DNA from: QNBT01 sp964563335
GTDB taxonomy: Bacteria > Planctomycetota > Phycisphaerae > Sedimentisphaerales > Anaerohalosphaeraceae
NCBI GenBank assembly: GCA_964563335.1
Contig: CAZLWL010000002.1
Span: 14,708-78,707 of the forward strand
Reading direction: 5' to 3'
DNA: 64,000 bases
The translations under genes and the position numbers were made by a program. Positions 9,674 to 17,891 of the stretch are shown here, in pieces; position 1 is the first letter of the stretch, and each line of letters starts with the position of its first letter. The notes under the pieces are model-generated. The model saw only the letters and a program-made list of their open reading frames with translations. It was not told the origin of the DNA and searched no databases.

Positions 9674-9720
9674 AAGCTGCCACGGTTGTTTTATTAGATA
9701 GCCGTGGCAGCTTTTTATTT
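9674..9720 (+). terminator. Rho-independent terminator after rpsG
   Basis: A perfect 12-base-pair stem (AAGCTGCCACGG at 9674-9685 with its complement at 9702-9713) closes a 16-base loop and runs into a T-rich tail (TTTTTATTT). It lies 14 bases after the rpsG stop. It would separate the rpoBC-rpsLG unit from fusA or act as an attenuator. Confidence 0.9.
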
Positions 9721-9786
9721 GGGTCCGGGCGGCGGCAAGTGCCCGGCGAGGAAATGGTTTTTGCGATGTGGTGGAAATAACCGGTT

Positions 9787-11898
9787 ATGTCGAGTGAGCT
9801 AAGAAAGCTGCGAAATATAGGTGTGATGGCGCATATTGACGCCGGCAAGACGACGGTGACTGAGCGGATACTATATTACTCCGGCAAGATTTACAAGATG
9901 GGTGAAGTGCATGAGGGCACGGCAGTGATGGATTTCATGGCGGAGGAGCAGCAGCGTGGTATTACGATAACGTCGGCGGCAACGCGTTGTCCGTGGAACG
10001 GTTTTCAGATTAACCTGATTGATACGCCCGGACACGTTGATTTTACGGCTGAAGTTGAGCGTTCGCTTCGCGTGCTGGACGGCGCGTTAGCGGTTTTTGA
10101 CGCAAGTGAAGGAGTTCAGGCCCAGAGCGAGACTGTGTGGCGTCAGGGCCAGAAGTATGGTCTGGCGTGCATTTGTTTCATAAACAAGATGGATAAGGTC
10201 GGGGCGGACTTCGAGATGGCAGTAGAAAGCATCAGGGGCAAACTGCTTGCCAATCCAGTGCCGGTTCAGATTCCGATAGGCGCCGAGGCGGGTTTTCAGG
10301 GTCTTATCGACCTTGTAAAGATGAAGGCGGTATTTTACGAGAGTGCCAAGCTGGGTGCAAAGTTTCGTGAGGCAGAGATACCTGCGGAGTTGCTTGCCGA
10401 GGCCGAGCGGTGGCGCCATGATATGATTGAAGCGGCAGCGGAGTTTGATGATGATTTGATGGCGGCCTACGTTCATGACAAACCGCTCGATACGGAAAAT
10501 GTGATTGCGGCGATTCGCAAGGGTACATTGTCGAACCGGATTCATCCTGTGTATGTTGGGTCCGCTCTGAAATATATCGGGGTACAGCGTGTTCTTGATG
10601 GGGTAGTTTCGTATCTGCCGTCGCCTTTGGACAGGCCGGTGATTGCAGCCCACACTGTTGGTGGTAAGGGCAAAGGGGGCAAGGATGACAAGGAGGGCAA
10701 AGAGATTAAAATTGAATGTGATCGGAGCAAGCCATTGGTGGCGCTTGCGTATAAGATTACCAGCGACAAGCACGGTGATTTGTACTTTTTGAGGATTTAC
10801 CGTGGCGTTCTGAAGTCGGGCAGCAGGGTGTTGAACAGCAATCGGAGTCGACGTGAGAATATTACTCGGATATTCGAGATGCACGCCGATTCTCGTAAGA
10901 TACTGGATTCTGCAGGTGCGGGCGATATCGTTGCGGTAGTCGGGCTTAAGGATACGCTGACGGGTGATACGATATGCGACACGAAAACCAAGGTGATTCT
11001 TGAAAGCATTACATTTCCGCAGACGGTCATCAACATGTCGATAGAGCCGAAAACGGCGGCCGAACGTGCCAAATTGGGTGACGCATTGGCGGTGCTAAGG
11101 CGTGAGGACCCGACTTTCGGCTGCAAGTACGATGCGGAAACGGGTCAGACTATCATCAGCGGGATGGGGGAGCTTCACCTGGAGATATTGGAGCACAAGC
11201 TGACCCGCGATATGGGCGTTGACGTTCGTATCGGCAAGCCGAGGGTGGCGTATAAGGAGGCAATCACCGGACTCGTCGAGGGTGAAGGGAAATTTGTCCA
11301 TCAGACGGGAGGGCGTGGTCAGTATGGTCATGTTGTTATCAGGATTGAGCCATTGTTTGATGCCGATGGGCACTACAGCCCAGGTACGGAATTTGCCGGC
11401 GCTGTGGTGGCAGGCGCAGTTCCAAAGGAGTATATACCCGCGGTTGAAAAGGGGGTTCGCGAGGCATTGGCAAGTGGCGTGCTGGCGGGCTATCCTGTTG
11501 TGGGAGCGAAGGTTACGCTTCTTGACGGCTCCTTTCACGCCGTGGATTCTTCGGAGATAGCGTTTGAACAGGCCGCGGTGCGTGCAATCAGGGAGGTGCT
11601 TAATAATGCCGGGCCGATTTTGCTTGAGCCTATAATGAACGTCCAGGTGGTGGTTCCGGAGGCGAATTTCGGCGCGGTCCACGGTAATCTGATTTCTAAG
11701 CGTGGTACGATTACAGACACCTGGGTACACGGTAATATGCGAGTGATTGATGCGAAGGTTCCTCTGGCGGAGATGTTCGGTTATTCGGGCGAGATTCGCA
11801 GTGCTACAGGCGGGAGGGGCAGTTTTTCGATGGAGCCGTTGAGTTACGAGAAAGTGCCGGAACAAGTTTCCGAGAAAATTTTGTCAGGTCACTATTGA
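9787..11898 (+). CDS. fusA: Translation elongation factor G
   Basis: Ribosomal translocase GTPase, 703 residues. Visible motifs are G1 AHIDAGKTT (15-23), the switch block RGITITSAAT, G3 DTPGHVDF (79-86) and G4 NKMD (133-136), followed by the domain II-V pattern (SGMGELHLEI, GGRGQYGHV). A charged Gly/Lys-rich stretch at about 292-306 (VGGKGKGGKDDKEGKEIKI) lies before domain II and is unusual. Planctomycetes and spirochaetes often carry organelle-like EF-G pairs; whether this copy is of that type needs a tree. It follows the rpsG terminator, and no tuf follows. There is no strong Shine-Dalgarno; the start MSSELRKLRNIGVMAHIDAG is chosen by family fit. Confidence 0.95.
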   Translation: MSSELRKLRNIGVMAHIDAGKTTVTERILYYSGKIYKMGEVHEGTAVMDFMAEEQQRGITITSAATRCPWNGFQINLIDTPGHVDFTAEVERSLRVLDGALAVFDASEGVQAQSETVWRQGQKYGLACICFINKMDKVGADFEMAVESIRGKLLANPVPVQIPIGAEAGFQGLIDLVKMKAVFYESAKLGAKFREAEIPAELLAEAERWRHDMIEAAAEFDDDLMAAYVHDKPLDTENVIAAIRKGTLSNRIHPVYVGSALKYIGVQRVLDGVVSYLPSPLDRPVIAAHTVGGKGKGGKDDKEGKEIKIECDRSKPLVALAYKITSDKHGDLYFLRIYRGVLKSGSRVLNSNRSRRENITRIFEMHADSRKILDSAGAGDIVAVVGLKDTLTGDTICDTKTKVILESITFPQTVINMSIEPKTAAERAKLGDALAVLRREDPTFGCKYDAETGQTIISGMGELHLEILEHKLTRDMGVDVRIGKPRVAYKEAITGLVEGEGKFVHQTGGRGQYGHVVIRIEPLFDADGHYSPGTEFAGAVVAGAVPKEYIPAVEKGVREALASGVLAGYPVVGAKVTLLDGSFHAVDSSEIAFEQAAVRAIREVLNNAGPILLEPIMNVQVVVPEANFGAVHGNLISKRGTITDTWVHGNMRVIDAKVPLAEMFGYSGEIRSATGGRGSFSMEPLSYEKVPEQVSEKILSGHY

Positions 11899-12219
11899 CA
11901 GGTAAGAAATTATGTGGTAAAAAGTTGATTTTGCAGCCGCAGCGAGCACAGAAAAGGATTTCGTGCGTTTCGAGTTGGGCTGATTTCATTTCGGAAAATA
12001 GTGGTTCAGGGATGGTAGATATGAGTCTGGTGGGCCGGTGAAGTGGCTTGCCTCGTTCAAGACGATGAAATTGCAGATTGATTTGAGGCCAAGTGTCGGT
12101 TTTTCCGGCTTCGCGGGCGCTTTTTTAAGGAAGGCAAGCTAAAAAGCCTTTCCTGCCTGAAAAACTTAGCAAAAAATCTTGAAATCGCAGGATTTGTGCA
12201 AAAATTTTGTGCAATTTTC
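11899..12219 (+). other. Spacer after fusA, no tuf gene
   Basis: About 400 bases separate fusA from rpsJ where many bacteria carry tuf; no EF-Tu sequence or other gene is visible. The stretch includes an imperfect hairpin around 12127-12154 (AGGAAGGC with GCCTTTCCT) and becomes A+T-rich towards the S10 promoter. Confidence 0.6.
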
Positions 12220-12247
12220 TTGTTTTTTTGCTGCGCAATGCTATACT
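12220..12247 (+). promoter_or_regulatory. Candidate promoter of the S10 cluster
   Basis: TTGTTT (12220-12225), a 16-base spacer and TATACT (12242-12247) resemble a sigma-70 promoter, 55 bases before rpsJ. Two direct copies of TTGTGCAA lie just upstream in an A+T-rich stretch. The -35 match is weak. Confidence 0.5.
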
Positions 12248-12302
12248 TATGCGTTTAGCGGATTTATGGTGGAGATTGTGTAGTTAGAATTAGGGAATAA
12301 AA

Positions 12303-12617
12303 ATGGCGACGGAAACTGAAAGAATCAGGATAAGAATGGAGGCATACGACCACCGAGCGCTTGATACGTCCGCCAAGGAAATAGTTGAGCAGGCTCGTCG
12401 GACAAATGCTCGCGTCAGCGGTCCTGTGCCGCTGCCGACGCGTATTGAGAGATATACGGTATTGCGGAGTCCTCACATTGATAAGAAATCGCGCGAGCAG
12501 TTTGAAATGCGGACGCACAAGCGTCTTATTGATATTCACGATGCTAACGCCCGTACGGTTGAGGCACTAAATCGATTGGTGGTTCCGGCGGGCGTTTTTG
12601 TCAAGATAAAGGCGTGA
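12303..12617 (+). CDS. rpsJ: 30S ribosomal protein S10
   Basis: Small-subunit head protein, which in other bacteria also works as NusE in antitermination. It has 104 residues with the family core: RIRIRMEAYDHRALD, then VSGPVPLPTRIERYTVLRSP and MRTHKRLIDI. First gene of the S10-type cluster and preceded by a candidate promoter at 12220. The C-terminal block LVVPAGVFVKIK is ordinary. The AUG at 12303 fits both family length and the upstream A-rich leader. Confidence 0.97.
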   Translation: MATETERIRIRMEAYDHRALDTSAKEIVEQARRTNARVSGPVPLPTRIERYTVLRSPHIDKKSREQFEMRTHKRLIDIHDANARTVEALNRLVVPAGVFVKIKA

Positions 12618-12643
12618 GTTAGTCGTTGGTGAACAGTCGTTAG

Positions 12644-12659
12644 TCCCGGCGCGCCGGGA
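12644..12659. repeat. 16-base perfect palindrome
   Basis: TCCCGGCGCGCCGGGA is a perfect palindrome in the rpsJ-rplC spacer. An identical copy is at 19768-19783, and related TCCCG...CGGGA hairpins occur at 17866, 20921 and 26542. Probably a dispersed repeat element rather than a terminator, since no T-run follows. Confidence 0.75.
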
Positions 12660-12709
12660 TAGTTGTTGGCATTTAGTCAGAGGCAGTGGTAGTAGCGCAG
12701 GGATATATG

Positions 12710-13360
12710 ATGGTGATGCTGCTTGGAAAAAAGATTGGAATGACCCGGGTTTATGATGAATCGGGCAAGATTACGCCCGTGACGGTAATCCAGGCCGGGC
12801 CCTGCATGGTGATGCAGGTTAAGACGAACAAGTCGGACGGGTACAGCGCGATACAATTAGGCTATGGTGACGTAAAGCGGTCCCGCGTGAAAAAACCGGC
12901 TGCAGGTCACGCCAATAAAGCGAACACGCCACCGAAGAAGTTTGTTCGTGAGTTGCCTCTGGATAATAGTGGCGAGGCGGAATACACAGTCGGCGATGAG
13001 ATTTCAGTGTCGGCGTTTTCCCAAGTGAAGTTTGTTGATGTTTCCGGTACGAGTAAAGGCAAGGGTTTTGCCGGTGTGATGAAGCGTCACGGTTTCGGCG
13101 GTTTTCCGGCTTCGCACGGTACCGAGCGAAAGCACAGAGCGCCGGGTTCTATTTCAAGTTACGCCAGCGACGCCGGTCACGGTGGTCATCCGAAAAAAGG
13201 TAAAAAGATGGCAGGGCATATGGGCGCTGTACGAGTTACGACGAAGCATCACCGCCTTGTTTCTATAGACGAACAAAGGAATCTGCTGATTGTTAAGGGC
13301 GCTGTTGCGGGGCCTTGCGGCAGTTATGTTGAGGTTCGCAGCTCGAAAACCGCGGTTTAA
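12710..13360 (+). CDS. rplC: 50S ribosomal protein L3
   Basis: Large-subunit protein whose loop reaches the peptidyl-transferase centre. Family blocks are LLGKKIGMTRVYDESG at the start, VTVIQAGPCMVMQ, and the central GFGGFPASHGTERKHRAPGS followed by KKGKKMAGHMGA. Several starts lie in frame (GTG 12686, ATG 12707, 12710, 12716). 12710 is chosen because AGGGA lies 6 bases upstream; 12716 fits other family members equally well. The protein is about 216 residues, normal length. It is 44 bases before rplD. Confidence 0.95.
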   Translation: MVMLLGKKIGMTRVYDESGKITPVTVIQAGPCMVMQVKTNKSDGYSAIQLGYGDVKRSRVKKPAAGHANKANTPPKKFVRELPLDNSGEAEYTVGDEISVSAFSQVKFVDVSGTSKGKGFAGVMKRHGFGGFPASHGTERKHRAPGSISSYASDAGHGGHPKKGKKMAGHMGAVRVTTKHHRLVSIDEQRNLLIVKGAVAGPCGSYVEVRSSKTAV

Positions 13361-13404
13361 AGGCGGTTGACGGGCTGGAAAGAAGCAACGGGCAGGAATT
13401 AGAA

Positions 13405-14037
13405 ATGATTGATGTTGCCGTATATAACCGCCAAGGCCAAGAGGTCGAAAGCCTTCAGCTTGATGAGAAGGTGTTTGGCGGTTACGTGAGGTATCCTCTG
13501 CTGAAGCAGGCGATAGTGATGTATCACGCGAATAAGCGTGTCGGCACGGCTGCGACAAAGAGCCGAGGCATGGTCAGAGGCTCGACGCGAAAGCTGTTTC
13601 GGCAAAAAGGTACGGGCAATGCCCGTGTCGGGAACAGGAGAACGGGTAAGCGTGTCGGCGGTGGAGTTACATTCGCGAAAGTCAAGAGGGATTTCGGCAG
13701 GGCGATGCCGAAAAAGCAAAGACGGTTGGCGAGGGATTCGGCGCTTTTAGCGAAGTTTCAGGCCGGCAACGTGGTGGTTGTTGACGAATTGAGGTTTGAG
13801 GCGCCGAAGACAAGAGACTTTGCGGAAACGCTGAGCAATCTGAACATCAATCGCAGTTGTCTGGTGACCGTCAATGAGCATGATGAGAATCTTTACAAGT
13901 CGGCCAGGAATGTGCCGAAGGTGGATGTGTTGGTGGTGGGGGATTTGAACGCCGGCGACATCTGCAACCGTCAGAAGATGCTGTTTACGAAGGACGCATT
14001 TTTGTCGCTAATCAACAGGGACCGTAAAGAGAATTGA
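13405..14037 (+). CDS. rplD: 50S ribosomal protein L4
   Basis: 23S rRNA-binding protein lining the exit tunnel, 210 residues. The tunnel loop is clear: TKSRGMVRGSTRKLFRQKGT followed by GNARVGNRRTGKRVGGGVTF. The N-terminal strand (MIDVAVYNRQGQEVESLQL) and C-terminal half (VVVDELRFEAPKTRDFAE) are typical. In E. coli L4 represses the S10 operon through its leader; no equivalent leader structure was recognised here. It lies between rplC and rplW in the standard order. Confidence 0.96.
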   Translation: MIDVAVYNRQGQEVESLQLDEKVFGGYVRYPLLKQAIVMYHANKRVGTAATKSRGMVRGSTRKLFRQKGTGNARVGNRRTGKRVGGGVTFAKVKRDFGRAMPKKQRRLARDSALLAKFQAGNVVVVDELRFEAPKTRDFAETLSNLNINRSCLVTVNEHDENLYKSARNVPKVDVLVVGDLNAGDICNRQKMLFTKDAFLSLINRDRKEN

Positions 14038-14050
14038 GTGAGAATAAGTT

Positions 14051-14329
14051 GTGGATGATCACAATATTATAATCAGGCCGTTGATTACAGAGCAGGGAAT
14101 GCATTTCGCGAACACAAGGAATGCATACTCTTTTGAAGTTAACAAGAAGGCGAACAAGATACAGATCCGAAGCGCGGTTGAACGGCTGTATAACGTCAAG
14201 GTTTTGGATGTGCGTACTGCCAATGTGAGAGGCAAGCCGCGAAGGCGCGGCAGGCACCACGGTGTTACGCGAAGCTGGAAGAAGGCGGTGGTGGTTCTTG
14301 GCGAGGATTACCGTATAGATTTATTCTGA
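14051..14329 (+). CDS. rplW: 50S ribosomal protein L23
   Basis: Exit-tunnel rim protein that docks trigger factor and SRP, 92 residues. The pattern IIIRPLITEQGMHF, SFEVNKKANKIQIRSAVERL and VLDVRTANVRGKPRRRGRHH matches the family. It begins with GTG at 14051, 13 bases after the rplD stop; no ATG is available before the conserved N-terminus. Confidence 0.95.
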   Translation: MDDHNIIIRPLITEQGMHFANTRNAYSFEVNKKANKIQIRSAVERLYNVKVLDVRTANVRGKPRRRGRHHGVTRSWKKAVVVLGEDYRIDLF

Positions 14330-14331
14330 TT

Positions 14332-14362
14332 GAGTTGGTAGTTCGTAGTTGGTAGTTCGTAG
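14332..14362. repeat. AGTTCGT-type heptamer repeat
   Basis: The rplW-rplB spacer consists largely of GTTGGTAGTTCGTAGTTGGT and a further TAGTTCGTAG, a variant run of the word also seen at 8715, 16281, 18560 and 39078. Confidence 0.7.
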
Positions 14363-14394
14363 ACAAAAGAGTTGATGTAAGGAAAACTGATATT

Positions 14395-15249
14395 ATGGCA
14401 ATTAGACTTTACAAGCCGACGAGCGCGGGGCGCAGGAACGCTTCGGTGATTGATTACAAGGCCGAACTGACGGCGACGACGCCGGAGAAGTCGCTTTGCA
14501 AGAGGATTAAGAAGCACAGCGGCAGGAATCATCACGGCAAAACGACGGTGCGCTTCAGGGGCGGCGGAGCAAGGCGTATTTACCGAATGATCGATTTTAA
14601 ACGCAATAAAGACGGTGTGCCGGCGCGGGTTGCGAGCATTGAGTACGACCCGAACAGGAGTTGCTTCATTTCGCTTTTGCATTACGCCGATGGCGAGAAG
14701 AGATATATTCTGGCTCCAAACGGGATAAAGGTTGGCGAAGTGGTGGAAAGCGGCGCCAGCGTTGAGCCGAAAGCGGGCAACGCGATGCCGCTTAGCGGTA
14801 TACCGGTAGGCGTTGAGGTTCATAATATTGAAATGACAGCTGGGCAGGGTGGCAAGCTTGTCAGAAGTGCGGGCGGCTCGGCCAGGCTAATGGCTAAAGA
14901 AGGGAACTGGGCAACGATAATTTTGCCCAGCGGCGAGATGCGTATGATTCGCAAGGAGTGCCGGGCGACGATTGGGCAGCTTGGCAATATTGATTTGCAG
15001 CACGTGAAAATCGGCAAGGCGGGCAGAAAGCGTCACATGGGTCGCAAGGGCCATGTTCGTGGCAAGGCGATGAACCCGGTGGCACACCCGATGGGCGGGG
15101 GTGAAGGCCGAAGCAACGGTGGTCGTCATCCGTGTTCGCCGACGGGTGTGCTGGCCAAGGGCGGAAAGACTCGAAATCCGCGCAACCCGAACAACAAGCG
15201 AATTATTCGCAGACGCAAGAATAAGAGAAGTGGACAGTTGGTTTTGTAG
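14395..15249 (+). CDS. rplB: 50S ribosomal protein L2
   Basis: Core 23S rRNA-binding protein needed for subunit joining and peptidyl transfer, 284 residues, near the usual 275. Conserved stretches are KKHSGRNHHGKTTVRFRGGG, RVASIEYDPNRSCFISLLHY, and the C-terminal MNPVAHPMGGGEGRSNGGRH, which contains the family's histidine region. It sits between rplW and rpsS as in the E. coli S10 operon. The 131-base gap to rpsS is longer than its neighbours and holds no recognised gene. Confidence 0.97.
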   Translation: MAIRLYKPTSAGRRNASVIDYKAELTATTPEKSLCKRIKKHSGRNHHGKTTVRFRGGGARRIYRMIDFKRNKDGVPARVASIEYDPNRSCFISLLHYADGEKRYILAPNGIKVGEVVESGASVEPKAGNAMPLSGIPVGVEVHNIEMTAGQGGKLVRSAGGSARLMAKEGNWATIILPSGEMRMIRKECRATIGQLGNIDLQHVKIGKAGRKRHMGRKGHVRGKAMNPVAHPMGGGEGRSNGGRHPCSPTGVLAKGGKTRNPRNPNNKRIIRRRKNKRSGQLVL

Positions 15250-15380
15250 TTTTGAGTTTTTCTTATGGACGAAATAAAAATTAAACGAAATCTTGTGTAA
15301 CTGCTGTGGCAATAGTACCTTATATAAAATCATGAAAGTGAGACAGTACAGTTAGTTACGAAGTGGTTTAAGGGATTTTA

Positions 15381-15653
15381 ATGGGCCGATCACAGAAGAA
15401 AGGGCCGTTTGTTGACGAGAAGCTGCTGCGTAAGGTGAGCAGACAGACCGAAGTCGGCACGAGAGACCCAATCCGGACGTGGGCGAGAAGGTGTACGATT
15501 ATACCGGAATTTGTGGGATTTACGTTCCTTGTGCATAACGGCAAGATATTTAATAAGGTTTTCGTAACCGAGGATATGGTAGGACACAAGTTAGGCGAAT
15601 TTTCGCTGACGCGGACATTCAAGGGGCACGCCGGCAGCAGGAAGAGGAGGTAA
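15381..15653 (+). CDS. rpsS: 30S ribosomal protein S19
   Basis: Small-subunit head protein contacting S13 and the A-site finger, 90 residues. Family signature: MGRSQKKGPFVDEKLLRKV at the start, RRCTIIPEFVGFTFLVHNGK in the middle, VGHKLGEFSLTRTFKGHAG near the end. Standard position between rplB and rplV. The AUG follows GGGATTTTA, a weak ribosome-binding site. Confidence 0.96.
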   Translation: MGRSQKKGPFVDEKLLRKVSRQTEVGTRDPIRTWARRCTIIPEFVGFTFLVHNGKIFNKVFVTEDMVGHKLGEFSLTRTFKGHAGSRKRR

Positions 15654-15727
15654 GGAAACGGTTTTTTATTTAATAGGGCCGGTAACTGGCGGATTTGAAT
15701 CGTCAGAAAGGTTTATAAGGTTTTGAG

Positions 15728-16276
15728 ATGTTAAGCTGCAGTAGATTAAAAGAGCTTTGTTCGCAGCAGAAAACGAGTGTTGACCAGCTTGCCGGTCATC
15801 TGGCTCGCGGTGGGTTTGACCGTAAGGAGGCGGCAGTGGCACTAAAAAACTGGCAGAAGGGATTGTACAAGCCGAAGCCGCGAAGTGAAGATATTGAACG
15901 ACTTGCAAGCGGTCTTGGAGTTGAACCGGCCCAGCTTTCCCAATGGCAGGCGTCTTATCGTTATGCGCCGATGTCGGCGAGGAAGGCAAGGCTGGTGGCG
16001 CAGCTTATCAAGGGCAGAAGTGTGCAGGATGCTTTGGATATATTGAAGTTTACCGGCAAGCGAGCGGCCCAGATGATTGCGAAGGTGCTGGAAAGCGCCA
16101 TAGCCAACGCGGATGAGCAAGAGGCCAACGTTGAGAAGCTGTATGTCTGCCGGGTGCATGTTGATGACGCGGGCCTGCGTATTGGGACTAAGCGCTGGAT
16201 ACCGAAGGATCGCGGCAGGGCACATCCGATTCGCAAGCATGCCAGCCATATACATGTAACAGTAGCGGAAGGATGA
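15728..16276 (+). CDS. rplV: 50S ribosomal protein L22 with N-terminal helix-turn-helix extension
   Basis: L22 lines the exit tunnel. Residues 76-182 are a complete L22 (YRYAPMSARKARLVAQLIKG, RAAQMIAKVLESAIANA, and the C-terminal KDRGRAHPIRKHASHIHVTV). Residues 1-75 are extra: LKELCSQQKTSVDQLAGHLA, then AVALKNWQKGLYKPKPRSED and IERLASGLGVEPAQLSQW. This has the helix spacing and wording of an XRE/Cro-type helix-turn-helix. Ordinary L22 is about 110 residues. The next in-frame ATG (15971) falls inside the conserved PMSARK block, so a shorter start would not give a complete L22. A DNA- or RNA-binding extension could serve autoregulation (inference). Confidence 0.9.
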   Translation: MLSCSRLKELCSQQKTSVDQLAGHLARGGFDRKEAAVALKNWQKGLYKPKPRSEDIERLASGLGVEPAQLSQWQASYRYAPMSARKARLVAQLIKGRSVQDALDILKFTGKRAAQMIAKVLESAIANADEQEANVEKLYVCRVHVDDAGLRIGTKRWIPKDRGRAHPIRKHASHIHVTVAEG

Positions 16277-16280
16277 TTTT

Positions 16281-16319
16281 GAGTTAGTAGGTTTGAGTTC
16301 GTAGTTCGTAGTTCGTAGA
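16281..16319. repeat. AGTTCGT heptamer array
   Basis: The rplV-rpsC spacer holds three near-perfect tandem units (GAGTTCGTAGTTCGTAGTTC and on), the cleanest copy of this heptamer family in the window. Confidence 0.8.
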
Positions 16320-16332
16320 AGACAGGACAAGT

Positions 16333-17217
16333 ATGGGTCAGAAGACATCGCCAATTGGTTTTAGAACGGGAATTACGCTGGACTGGCAGAGCACGTGGTT
16401 TGCGCCGAAGGCTAATTACGGTGAGTTCCTGATAGAAGACTGGAAGATCAGGAAATATATTGACAAGAGATTCAATCGGCAGCCGCCTTATTCGGCTGTA
16501 TCGAAGGTTGAGATAGCTCGGACGCGTAACGAGGTCAAGGTGACGCTTCACACTGCCCGGCCAGGTATGGTGATTGGCCCCCGCGGAGCTGAGGTTGAGA
16601 CTCTCAAAGAGGAACTCGAAGAGCTTGTTGACCGCCAGATTAATATCAACGTGATTGAGATAAAGGAGCCTGCGCTGGACGCAACTCTGATGGCTGACGC
16701 GATTGCGATGCAGTTGAAGAAGCGGGCCTCGTATCGTCGTGCGATGAAGGCGCAGTGCGAGAATGCAATGAATGCCGGAGCGAAGGGAGTAAAGATTATA
16801 TGTAGCGGTCGTTTGGCGGGAGCGGAGATAGCTCGCAGTGAGACTCAAAAGCTGGGAAGTATACCGCTGCAAACGCTGGATGCGAACGTTGATTACGGTG
16901 TGGCGACGTCGCACACGACATACGGCACGATTGGCGTCAAGGTTTGGATTTACAAGGGCAAGTTCGGCGAAGAGATTGTGCCGGTATCGAGACCTCGCCG
17001 TCAACCAAGGCCGCGGCGTGGCGGCGGTGGCGGCAGGGGCCGTTCAGCAGGTGGTGGTAAACGGGGCGGTGCCGGATTAACGGCGAGGGGCGGCCGTTCA
17101 AAAACCTCGAAGATGAGGATAGGGCCGGCCGCGGTGAAGCCGACCGAGGCTGCGGCAGAGGGCGGCGAAGCTGCGGACCAGACTGAAAAGGAAAACAAGG
17201 CACAGAAGAGTGAGTAG
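16333..17217 (+). CDS. rpsC: 30S ribosomal protein S3, extended C-terminus
   Basis: mRNA-entry-tunnel protein with the ribosomal helicase activity. The start MGQKTSPIGFRTGITLDWQS, the KH block RPGMVIGPRGAEVETLKEEL and the S3 C-terminal domain (ARSETQKLGSIPLQTLDANV) are clear. Total length is 294 residues against about 210-235 usually. The excess is a low-complexity tail from about residue 220: Arg/Gly-rich (RPRRGGGGGRGRSAGGGKRG) then Ala/Glu-rich. Such tails occur in some planctomycete and actinobacterial r-proteins; its role here is unknown. Confidence 0.96.
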   Translation: MGQKTSPIGFRTGITLDWQSTWFAPKANYGEFLIEDWKIRKYIDKRFNRQPPYSAVSKVEIARTRNEVKVTLHTARPGMVIGPRGAEVETLKEELEELVDRQININVIEIKEPALDATLMADAIAMQLKKRASYRRAMKAQCENAMNAGAKGVKIICSGRLAGAEIARSETQKLGSIPLQTLDANVDYGVATSHTTYGTIGVKVWIYKGKFGEEIVPVSRPRRQPRPRRGGGGGRGRSAGGGKRGGAGLTARGGRSKTSKMRIGPAAVKPTEAAAEGGEAADQTEKENKAQKSE

Positions 17218-17242
17218 GTGAAGCTGTAAAGGGATAGCCAAG

Positions 17243-17665
17243 ATGGCGTTAATGCCGAAAAGAGTGAAGTATCGCAAACATCAGCGCGGAAGCATGAAGG
17301 GAAATGCTACACGCGGAAATTTTGTTGCGTTCGGTGAATACGGACTGCAGTCACTGGACTTGCACTGGATAACGGGAAGGCAGATTGAGGCGGGGCGAAT
17401 AGCGGCGACGCACTTTCTGCATCGGGAAGGAAAGGTCTATATTCGAATATTCCCACAGCATTCATATACTGCAAAGCCGTTGGAGCAGAGGATGGGAAAA
17501 GGAAAGGCTGAAATTGAGGGATGGGTGGCGATTGTAAAGCCAGGCACGATACTGTATGAGATCGGCGGAGTTGATGAGGAAGTGGCCAGGGCTGCGCTTG
17601 CAAGGGTTTCTCATAAGATGCCCGTGCGATGCCGGTTTGTGGCACGCAGGCATACGCTCAGATAA
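17243..17665 (+). CDS. rplP: 50S ribosomal protein L16
   Basis: Binds 5S/23S rRNA near the A site, 140 residues. Family blocks: MPKRVKYRKHQRGSMKGNAT, GEYGLQSLDLHWITGRQIEA, RIFPQHSYTAKPLEQRMGKG and WVAIVKPGTILYEI. It follows rpsC by 25 bases and precedes rpmC by 12, the usual order. Confidence 0.97.
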   Translation: MALMPKRVKYRKHQRGSMKGNATRGNFVAFGEYGLQSLDLHWITGRQIEAGRIAATHFLHREGKVYIRIFPQHSYTAKPLEQRMGKGKAEIEGWVAIVKPGTILYEIGGVDEEVARAALARVSHKMPVRCRFVARRHTLR

Positions 17666-17677
17666 GCTGGAGACGAG

Positions 17678-17884
17678 ATGAAGGCCTCGGAAATACGCGA
17701 GTTGAGAGACGATGAGCTTAGGGACAAGCTTGATGATGTGCAGAAGCAGTTGTTTTCACTGCGGACTCAGGCTGTGACGGAGAACCTTGAAAACCGCCAC
17801 GCTATTAACAATGTGAGGCGTGATGTTGCGAGAATTAAGACGATAATGAAAGTAAGGCAGTTGAGTCCCGACAAGTCGGGATGA
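17678..17884 (+). CDS. rpmC: 50S ribosomal protein L29
   Basis: Small exit-tunnel-rim protein, 68 residues, two helices: MKASEIRELRDDELRDKLDD and the second helix ending RRDVARIKTIMKVRQ. The last eight residues (LSPDKSG and stop) are encoded by a TCCCG/CGGGA hairpin (17866-17881) that also occurs between genes, so a dispersed repeat appears to have supplied the C-terminus. Standard position before rpsQ, 7 bases away. Confidence 0.95.
   Translation: MKASEIRELRDDELRDKLDDVQKQLFSLRTQAVTENLENRHAINNVRRDVARIKTIMKVRQLSPDKSG
17866..17881. repeat. TCCCGAC hairpin inside the 3' end of rpmC
   Basis: TCCCGAC, AA, GTCGGGA forms a 7-2-7 inverted repeat directly before the rpmC stop codon. It belongs with the TCCCG...CGGGA hairpins at 12644, 19768, 20921 and 26542. 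Confidence 0.7.
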
Positions 17885-17891
17885 GGGACAT

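Noticed and set aside
12127..12154. Terminator between fusA and rpsJ
   Set aside because: The stem has a bulge and no T-tract follows.
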